A stretch of 9,860 bases of DNA, taken from Parcubacteria group bacterium. Its GTDB lineage: Bacteria > Patescibacteriota > Minisyncoccia > Phycocordibacterales > GCA-002724975. Location: the NCBI GenBank assembly GCA_002724975.1, contig PBQF01000084.1, positions 1 to 9,860 of the forward strand. The letters run 5' to 3'. The translations under genes were made by a program, and so were the position numbers. The notes below the pieces were generated by a model. It did not search any database. It saw only the letters and a list, made by a program, of their open reading frames with translations, and was not told the DNA's origin. Below are positions 5,484 through 9,860 of the stretch, piece by piece. Each line of letters opens with the position of its first letter. Position 1 is the stretch's first letter.

Positions 5484-7196
5484 ATGCGCTCAAGTTTCTT
5501 GCCAAGAATCAGAATAATATCTCTTGCCCTGTTCATCTTTGTTTTGATACTCTTATCAAAACTTTATCTAGTTCAAGTCGTCCATGGCGAGGAATACATC
5601 GATAGGGCAGATAGACAATATATAAAACCAGAGAGTACACTTTTCGACAGGGGTACTATCTACTACGAAAATAAAGATGGCCGGCTTATTTCGGCTGCTA
5701 CTCTAAAAACTGGGTACACTTTGGCTATTAATCCAAGGCTTTTAGAAGACTCAGAGAGTACACATTCACAAATTGAAAAAATTATAGATATAAATGATGA
5801 GGATTTCTTTTTCAGAGCGGGCAAAAAAAATGATCCATACGAAGAAGTTCTTAAAAAAATGGATGAGGAAACAGCATTTGAAATAGAACAGCTTGATATA
5901 GACGGCGTAGATGTTTTTAAAGACAAGTGGAGATTTTATCCAGGGAATGAGGTTGGAGCTCAAACACTTGGTTTTGTCGGGTTTAATAATGATGATTATG
6001 GAGGAAGATATGGCCTAGAAAGGTATTACGATGATGTTTTGAGAAGAGATAGTGAAAATATGAATGTAAATTTTTTTGCTGAAGTTTTCTCCAACTTAAA
6101 CAAAACTCTCGGCGGTAACAATCTTCGAAATAAAGGAGATATTATCACAAGTATAGAACCGTCTGTTCAAACCTTTTTCCAAACAAGAATGAATAAAGTC
6201 CATGATACTTGGAATTCAGAATTAACTGCTGGAGTTATTTTAAATCCAAAAACAGGTGAAGTTTTTGCCATGGCTGTTTCTCCTTCTTTTAGTTTGAATG
6301 AATTTAGTAAAGAGGAAGATATAAATATCTTTAGAAACCCGATTGTTGAAGATGTTTATGAAATGGGTTCTATTATGAAGCCCCTAACAATGTCCGCCGG
6401 CCTTGATTCTGGAGCTGTTACGGCAGAAACAACTTACAATGATAAGGGATTTTTGGAGCTGGATGGTTATAAAATTTCAAACTATGACGGAAAAGGAAGA
6501 GGGGTCGTCAATATGCAGGAGGTTCTAAATCAATCCTTGAATACAGGAGTCGCTTTTGTCGTCAGTCAAATGGGAAATAATATTTTCGCCGACTATATGA
6601 AAAATTTTGGATTGATGGAAAAAACAGGAATTGATTTACCAAATGAAGTTTCGCCTTTAATAGGTAATCTAGACAGCCCAAGAAATATCGAGTATGCAAC
6701 TGCCGCTTTCGGGCAGGGAATTGCCCTTTCGCCAATTATGACCACCCAGGCTCTCTCAAGTCTGGCTAACAATGGAATTTTGCCAAAACTACACGTAGTT
6801 AAACAAATAAATTATGAGATAGGGCCAGCCAAAACAATTGAAGTAGAAGAAGGTAGAAGAGTACTAAAATCAGAAACTGCCGATGAAATCACCAGAATGC
6901 TTGTAAAGGTTGTTGATGAAGCTTTAGCTGGTGGAACTGTTAAGCTTAAAAATTATTCCATTGCTGCTAAAACAGGAACGGCTCAGATAGCCAACCCACA
7001 TGAAAAGGGTTATTACGATGATAGATTTCTCCATTCATTCTTCGGTTATTTCCCTGCTTACAACCCTGAATTTTTGGTATTTTTATATACAATATATCCA
7101 AAAGAGGTCCGTTACGCTTCTCAGACTCTAACTGATCCTTTCATGGACACGGCAAAGTTTTTAATCAACTATTATGAGATTCCACCTGATCGATAA
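5484..7196 (+). CDS. ftsI: Septal peptidoglycan D,D-transpeptidase (class B PBP, FtsI/PBP2 type)
   Basis: Cross-links peptidoglycan at the division site; anchored in the membrane with its catalytic domain outside. Of 570 residues, about 11-30 form the N-terminal anchor (IISLALFIFVLILLSKLYLV) after a basic start. A pedestal/dimerisation domain follows, with DRGTIYY and YGLERYYDDVL. The transpeptidase domain has all three active-site motifs: S296-I-M-K299 (catalytic serine and lysine), S351-L-N353 and K496-T-G498 in AAKTGTAQ. No PASTA repeats and no transglycosylase domain are present. The start at 5484 has no clear SD and lies 13 bases after the ftsL-like stop. The gene ends the operon, with a terminator about 70 bases later. 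An elongation-specific PBP2 (MrdA) is less likely given the mraZ-rsmH-ftsL context. Confidence 0.93.
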   Translation: MRSSFLPRIRIISLALFIFVLILLSKLYLVQVVHGEEYIDRADRQYIKPESTLFDRGTIYYENKDGRLISAATLKTGYTLAINPRLLEDSESTHSQIEKIIDINDEDFFFRAGKKNDPYEEVLKKMDEETAFEIEQLDIDGVDVFKDKWRFYPGNEVGAQTLGFVGFNNDDYGGRYGLERYYDDVLRRDSENMNVNFFAEVFSNLNKTLGGNNLRNKGDIITSIEPSVQTFFQTRMNKVHDTWNSELTAGVILNPKTGEVFAMAVSPSFSLNEFSKEEDINIFRNPIVEDVYEMGSIMKPLTMSAGLDSGAVTAETTYNDKGFLELDGYKISNYDGKGRGVVNMQEVLNQSLNTGVAFVVSQMGNNIFADYMKNFGLMEKTGIDLPNEVSPLIGNLDSPRNIEYATAAFGQGIALSPIMTTQALSSLANNGILPKLHVVKQINYEIGPAKTIEVEEGRRVLKSETADEITRMLVKVVDEALAGGTVKLKNYSIAAKTGTAQIANPHEKGYYDDRFLHSFFGYFPAYNPEFLVFLYTIYPKEVRYASQTLTDPFMDTAKFLINYYEIPPDR

Positions 7197-7266
7197 TTAA
7201 CAAAATTCTTTAAAAAAAACTTAATAAATATCTTCAGTTCGATGCGTAATGTCTTGTTGCATAAAG

Positions 7267-7295
7267 AATGGCTCTAGGAGGGCCATTATTTTTTT
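7267..7295 (+). terminator. Intrinsic terminator after ftsI
   Basis: An 8-bp stem AATGGCTC (7267-7274) / GGGCCATT (7280-7287), one pair being a T-G wobble, has a TAGGA loop and is followed by ATTTTTTT. It ends the division operon before the murF promoter. Confidence 0.85.
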
Positions 7296-7300
7296 ACATA

Positions 7301-7317
7301 TATAATGCTAGTATAAT
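7301..7317 (+). promoter_or_regulatory. murF promoter with two TATAAT boxes
   Basis: Perfect -10 hexamers occur at 7301-7306 and 7312-7317, 11 bases apart. The second ends 6 bases before the murF ATG at 7324, giving a leaderless transcript; the first would give a leader of about 10 bases. No strong -35 is seen; a T-rich tract (7288-7295), shared with the terminator, fills that region. No SD precedes the ATG. Confidence 0.7.
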
Positions 7318-7323
7318 CAACTC

Positions 7324-8625
7324 ATGAAGGGTATTTTTAAAAAAATCATATTTTGGAAAATTCAGTTTTTGGCCAAATTAGTTCTCAAAAAGTATAAGCC
7401 GAGAATTATTACCGTCACTGGAAGTGTTGGAAAAACCTCCGCTAAAGAGGCAATTCATGCTGGTTTAAGCTCTATTTTATATATAGGCAAAAATCAGAAA
7501 AGTTATAATAGTGAAATTGGAATTCCTTTGGCTATTCTCGGGTGTGACAGTGGTTGGGGAGGGTTTTGGGGAAGCTCCTGGAGATGGACTAAAAATATTC
7601 TTGAAGGGGTAGTTTTGATAATTCTGCCAAATATTTATCCAAAGTGGTTAGTAATCGAAGCTGGTGTTGATCATCCGGGGGACATGGACTTGATAAACAA
7701 ATGGATTGAATCTGATGTTGTTGTTTTTACGAAATTTGCCGAGACCCCTGTCCATGTTGAATTCTTTGACTCCCCAGAAGATGTTTTGAAAGAGAAAATA
7801 AAATTAGTTAAATCTCTAAAAGATGATGGGGTGCTTGTATTAAATTGTGATGACAAAAATGTTCTAGCAATCAAAGAGGGTTCTGGAAAACGTGCTATCA
7901 CTTTTGGATTTGAAGAAGAAGCAGATGTGCGTGCTAGTAATAACAAAATTTTTTATGAAAATAACCGCCCGGCTGGAATTGATTTTAAAATCAATGTAAA
8001 TGGAAATTCCCTGCCAATAGTTCTAAAAGGAGTTCTGGGAGTTCAGCATGTATATCCGATTCTTTCTACTATTGCCGTAGGGAAAGCTCTCAATTTAAAT
8101 ATTGTAAAAATAGTTGAGACATTTAAAAATTTTCAAACAGCACCGGGACGAATGAAAGTTCTCGATGGAATTTTCGGTTCAACTATTATAGATGATTCAT
8201 ATAATTCCTCACCCATAGCAATTGAGGAAGCAATTAAAGTACTTCAGTTAACTGAAACAAAAGGAAGGAAAATTGCAGTTTTGGGAGATATGATGGAGCT
8301 GGGGAAACATATGAAGGAAGAGCATAAAAAGGTAGGGGCTCTAATAGTCGGGAAAACAGATATTTTGGTAACAGTGGGAAAGAGGGCAAAATTTATAGCG
8401 GCAGAGGCTGAAAAATCTGGATTCAAAAGAAAGAATATTCATATTTTTAATAATTCAATTGAGACAGGAGATTTTATGAAAGATCTCGTAAAAGAAGGAG
8501 ATATTGTTTTGGTGAAAGGTTCACAATCTCCAAGACTTGAAAAAATTATAGTTAAAATTTTAGCTAGACCAGACGAAGCTCGGTGGCTTCTGGTTCGTCA
8601 AGAAAAAGAATGGTTAAAAAAATAA
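7324..8625 (+). CDS. murF: MurF-like Mur ligase (UDP-MurNAc-tripeptide--D-Ala-D-Ala ligase) lacking the N-terminal domain
   Basis: ATP-dependent cytoplasmic ligase predicted to add D-Ala-D-Ala to the peptidoglycan precursor. Of 433 residues, the P-loop G33-SVGKTS39 starts the central domain; E112-AGVDHPGDM with H117 is the Mur metal/catalytic loop; KIKLVKSLKDDGVLVLNCDD follows. The C-terminal domain shows APGRMKV and D290-DSYN294 (MurF signature DDSYNA/SP), then AVLGDMMELG and a final GSQSPRLEKI. In typical MurF the P-loop is near residue 105, so the N-terminal substrate-binding domain is missing and replaced by a short basic amphipathic helix (1-27). A Trp- and Ile-rich insertion of about 30 residues before E112 (GVVLIILPNIYP) looks membrane-seeking. 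MurF is the best match by the DDSYN and LGDMMELG motifs, but another Mur ligase specificity cannot be excluded. Separate promoter from ftsI. Confidence 0.85.
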   Translation: MKGIFKKIIFWKIQFLAKLVLKKYKPRIITVTGSVGKTSAKEAIHAGLSSILYIGKNQKSYNSEIGIPLAILGCDSGWGGFWGSSWRWTKNILEGVVLIILPNIYPKWLVIEAGVDHPGDMDLINKWIESDVVVFTKFAETPVHVEFFDSPEDVLKEKIKLVKSLKDDGVLVLNCDDKNVLAIKEGSGKRAITFGFEEEADVRASNNKIFYENNRPAGIDFKINVNGNSLPIVLKGVLGVQHVYPILSTIAVGKALNLNIVKIVETFKNFQTAPGRMKVLDGIFGSTIIDDSYNSSPIAIEEAIKVLQLTETKGRKIAVLGDMMELGKHMKEEHKKVGALIVGKTDILVTVGKRAKFIAAEAEKSGFKRKNIHIFNNSIETGDFMKDLVKEGDIVLVKGSQSPRLEKIIVKILARPDEARWLLVRQEKEWLKK

Positions 8626-8705
8626 AGAAAGGAGGGGAGATTTGTCACGGGCATGTGACTACCACATCGTAGTGGATGACTACGGTCGTTCCTCTTTTTT
8701 ATTTT
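8626..8705 (+). terminator. Branched terminator-like structure after murF
   Basis: AAGAAAGGAGGGG downstream of the murF stop can pair, with several G-T wobbles, to TTCCTCTTTTTT (8689-8700). This closes a region with an inner hairpin GTCAC (8644-8648) / GTGAC (8655-8659) and a second CCAC (8662-8665) / GTGG (8672-8675). The T-run 8695-8700 plus ATTTT fits termination. The outer stem is weak, so this may be a structured RNA element rather than a plain terminator. Confidence 0.5.
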
Positions 8706-8740
8706 CGCATGGGAAGATAGATAAAAATTTGCTATATTAA
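8642..8740 (+). CDS. Doubtful 32-residue ORF behind a near-perfect SD
   Basis: AAAGGAGGGGA (8628-8638) matches the anti-SD complement AAAGGAGGTGA at 10 of 11 positions. A TTG at 8642 sits 6 bases after AGGAGG and opens a 32-codon frame (SRACDYHIVVDDYGRSSFLF then SHGKIDKNLLY) ending at TAA 8738-8740. The frame crosses the T-run of the putative terminator and reaches the tRNA promoter region, which argues against it. In another frame the same SD precedes an ATG-TGA minimal ORF (8653-8658). No family is recognised. Confidence 0.15.
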   Translation: MSRACDYHIVVDDYGRSSFLFSHGKIDKNLLY

Positions 8741-8751
8741 TTTTCGCATGG
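8701..8751 (+). repeat. 12-bp direct repeat before and into the tRNA gene
   Basis: ATTTTCGCATGG occurs at 8701-8712 and again at 8740-8751, 39 bp apart. The second copy includes the first two bases of the mature tRNA. The segment between holds the presumed tRNA -10 box. Confidence 0.8.
8733..8738 (+). promoter_or_regulatory. Possible -10 box of the tRNA-Glu gene
   Basis: TATATT ends 11 bases before the first base of the tRNA in an AT-rich stretch (GATAAAAATTTGCTATATTAA). No convincing -35 hexamer is visible at 16-18 bases upstream. Confidence 0.4.
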
Positions 8752-8824
8752 CCCTATCGTCTAGCGGTTAGGACGTCGCCTTCTCAAGGCGGTAACCCGG
8801 GTTCGACTCCCGGTAGGGTCACCA
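8750..8824 (+). tRNA. tRNA-Glu (anticodon CUC)
   Basis: Full cloverleaf of 75 bases including an encoded CCA (8822-8824). Acceptor GGCCCTA (8750-8756) pairs with TAGGGTC (8814-8820), with one G-T; the D-stem is GTC/GAC. The anticodon stem TCGCC/GGCGG encloses the loop TTCTCAA, so the anticodon is CTC, reading GAG. The T-stem CCGGG/CCCGG encloses TTCGACT; the discriminator base is A8821. GGTTAGGAC and the TCGTCTAG entry resemble bacterial tRNA-Glu. Confidence 0.97.
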
Positions 8825-8841
8825 AGAGAAACATTGTCGGA
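8823..8841 (+). repeat. 19-bp direct repeat, copy 1, at the tRNA 3' end
   Basis: CAAGAGAAACATTGTCGGA begins within the tRNA CCA end and is identical at all 19 positions to 9600-9618. Bases on both sides differ between the copies. Read in the frame of the small ORF downstream, it encodes KRNIVG, the same peptide as the second copy. It may be an attachment-site remnant or a duplicated gene fragment. Confidence 0.85.
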
Positions 8842-8912
8842 ATTAAGATAGCGGAGCGATTTTGCAGAAGCCAAAATCGCGCTGTCAGTTTCTCCGCCGC
8901 GAAGCGCGGCGG
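8826..8912. repeat. Palindromic MITE/REP-like stretch after the tRNA
   Basis: Nested dyads: GAGAAAC (8826-8832) with GTTTCTC (8888-8894); GCGGAG (8851-8856) with CTCCGC (8892-8897); GCGATTTTG (8856-8864) with CAAAATCGC (8872-8880), loop of 7; and CCGCCGCG (8894-8901) with CGCGGCGG (8905-8912), loop AAG. Some pairings are mutually exclusive. No T-run follows, so this is not a simple terminator; the GC-rich tip is typical of REP/MITE-like elements. Confidence 0.6.
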
Positions 8913-8928
8913 CCGTGAATTATTTAAC

Positions 8929-9036
8929 ATGGCCATAGACGCGCGCTGGGAGACTATACTAGCCAAGCTAGATGAGTACATACAGAATGGCGATAAAGAT
9001 ATCCTAAAGATGCTAATGGATATAATTATAACTTAA
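8929..9036 (+). CDS. Doubtful 35-residue ORF, perhaps a gene remnant
   Basis: ATG at 8929 opens 35 codons to TAA 9034-9036, giving MAIDARWETILAKLDEYIQN followed by an acidic, Met/Ile-rich end. There is no good SD. The same frame is open upstream through the palindromic stretch and the 19-bp repeat into the tRNA, so this could be the tail of a decayed longer gene whose front was lost at the tRNA junction. No family is recognised. It could also be a chance frame. Confidence 0.25.
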   Translation: MAIDARWETILAKLDEYIQNGDKDILKMLMDIIIT

Positions 9037-9087
9037 AGTTAAGCATATTAACAGTCAATAGTGTAAAATGGGCTTATACGTAAGGAT

Positions 9088-9860
9088 ATGCAAGAAGAAT
9101 TTAGACGAATAATACCCGCAACTTCAGAAAAGCCAGAAACACGAGTGCTCGAAGCCCGTGCCTTATTTGATATATATAAAAGAAAGGTTGGTCAAGAGGA
9201 AGTGACATTCAGTGTTTCGGACCTAGTTATGATGGATGAATCTTTCCGTGGCAATCAAGCCTTTGAAGAAGATAGAGCTTGGCTTCGTGAACAGCTTGCT
9301 GGTCAGTTCGATAGTCAGAACACTGAATCAAAGTTAAAGATTATCGGACACCTTATAGATGACGATCCACAATTAGCAGGCCAGTTAATTGATAAAACTA
9401 GTGAACAGATTAAAAAACACCATAGAAAACTCAAGGGTAGTGCGAATGAACGAGACGCCAACTGGGACAAAAGGCAACAAGCTGCAAAATTTGAACGAGC
9501 GATAGGTGGTGTGGTTGAAAAAGTCTCAATACTTGAACAAAGAGAAGAAATTGAAGATAAGTTTGGATATGAGCACCCCCTAGATGAAACATTAACCGAC
9601 AAGAGAAACATTGTCGGAGGTGAGTACAAGAGACACAAGATACGAATCAGTCATCTTCGTGTGCCAGAAGTTAAAGATTTGGGAGAAGTTACCCCAGAAG
9701 CTCAGTGGGGTGAAGTAACTGAATTCTTGAAACAAGTGGAATCTCCTGCAAAATTTCTCAAGAGATGGTCTGGAAAAGGAATTGACAAACGCAAACATTT
9801 CTTGTCAGAGAGGGTTAATGAGGCATATGGCGTGGGTGTTGATGTCATCACTCAAATGAA
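9088..9860 (+). CDS. Unrecognised soluble protein, N-terminal 257 residues (gene leaves the window)
   Basis: The frame starting at ATG 9088 stays open to the last base, so the 3' end is missing. An in-frame TAA at 9064-9066 and no other ATG between make 9088 the likely start; AAGGA lies only one base upstream, so it is not a well-placed SD. The product begins MQEEFRRIIPATSEKPETRV, is hydrophilic and mostly helical, with many charged residues (for example TSEQIKKHHRKLKGSANERD), and has no signal peptide, membrane segment or recognisable catalytic motif. The 19-bp repeat lies inside it, encoding DKRNIVG at about residues 171-177. A sampled line (9181-9240) is 25/60 G+C, richer than the division genes but poorer than the GHKL gene. 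Function unknown. Confidence 0.8.
   Translation, partial: MQEEFRRIIPATSEKPETRVLEARALFDIYKRKVGQEEVTFSVSDLVMMDESFRGNQAFEEDRAWLREQLAGQFDSQNTESKLKIIGHLIDDDPQLAGQLIDKTSEQIKKHHRKLKGSANERDANWDKRQQAAKFERAIGGVVEKVSILEQREEIEDKFGYEHPLDETLTDKRNIVGGEYKRHKIRISHLRVPEVKDLGEVTPEAQWGEVTEFLKQVESPAKFLKRWSGKGIDKRKHFLSERVNEAYGVGVDVITQM
9600..9618 (+). repeat. 19-bp direct repeat, copy 2, inside the unknown gene
   Basis: Identical to 8823-8841, 777 bp downstream. Here it is part of a dyad, CCGACA (9596-9601) with TGTCGG (9612-9617) around a 10-base loop. The copy at the tRNA lacks the left arm of that dyad. Confidence 0.85.

Noticed and set aside
8651..8672. GTG-started five-codon frame and ATG-TGA after the strong SD
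   Set aside because: Too short to support as genes; mentioned only as possible regulatory features of the post-murF element.
8784..8981. Minus-strand 65-codon frame ending in VTLPGVEPGLPP
   Set aside because: It is antisense to the tRNA; this peptide ending is a familiar artefact of reading bacterial tRNA genes backwards, and the rest crosses the palindromic stretch.
9315..9798. Minus-strand frames (107 and 68 codons) opposite the last gene
   Set aside because: The plus-strand frame is open for 257 codons with balanced, hydrophilic composition; the antisense frames are Ser/Phe/Leu-rich shadows.
1..9860. CRISPR array, rRNA genes or insertion-sequence transposase
   Set aside because: No regularly spaced repeats of suitable length, no rRNA stretches and no transposase or integrase motifs were seen on either strand.

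Overview
The window looks like a chromosomal segment of a Candidate Phyla Radiation (Patescibacteria) bacterium. This rests on the short AT-rich mraZ-rsmH-ftsL-ftsI division cluster, the scarcity of Shine-Dalgarno (SD) sequences before the housekeeping genes, promoters whose -10 boxes lie so close to the ATG that transcripts should be leaderless, a LysRS with a GFGFGER-type motif 3, and a compact MurF-like ligase without the usual N-terminal domain. TGA is used as a stop (rsmH), which argues against the Gracilibacteria/Absconditabacteria code. The lineage assignment is inference from sequence style, without a database search.

Region 1 (1-2050) is compositionally foreign: one sampled line (361-420) is 32/60 G+C, against 15/60 for a line inside lysS (2581-2640). 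It holds the 3' end of a helix-turn-helix (HTH) protein gene, overlapping by 16 bp a 532-codon GHKL-type ATPase gene. A possible 24-codon hydrophobic peptide follows and runs into a strong intrinsic terminator. This HTH + GHKL module is the best candidate here for an undescribed system.

Region 2 (2060-8625) is housekeeping. lysS has its own promoter and terminator. A 190-base intergenic stretch then carries a long hairpin, a perfect DnaA-box 9-mer and 10-bp-periodic MraZ-type half-sites. The operon mraZ-rsmH-ftsL-like-ftsI couples transcription regulation, 16S rRNA methylation and septal peptidoglycan synthesis. It ends in a terminator, and murF follows under its own promoter with two TATAAT boxes.

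Region 3 (8626-9860) starts with a structured terminator-like element after murF that contains a near-perfect SD sequence. A tRNA-Glu(CUC) gene follows, flanked by two different short direct repeats, then a palindromic MITE/REP-like stretch, a doubtful 35-codon ORF, and the start of an unrecognised soluble protein that leaves the window. The tRNA-proximal repeats and unknown gene suggest an integration or rearrangement site.
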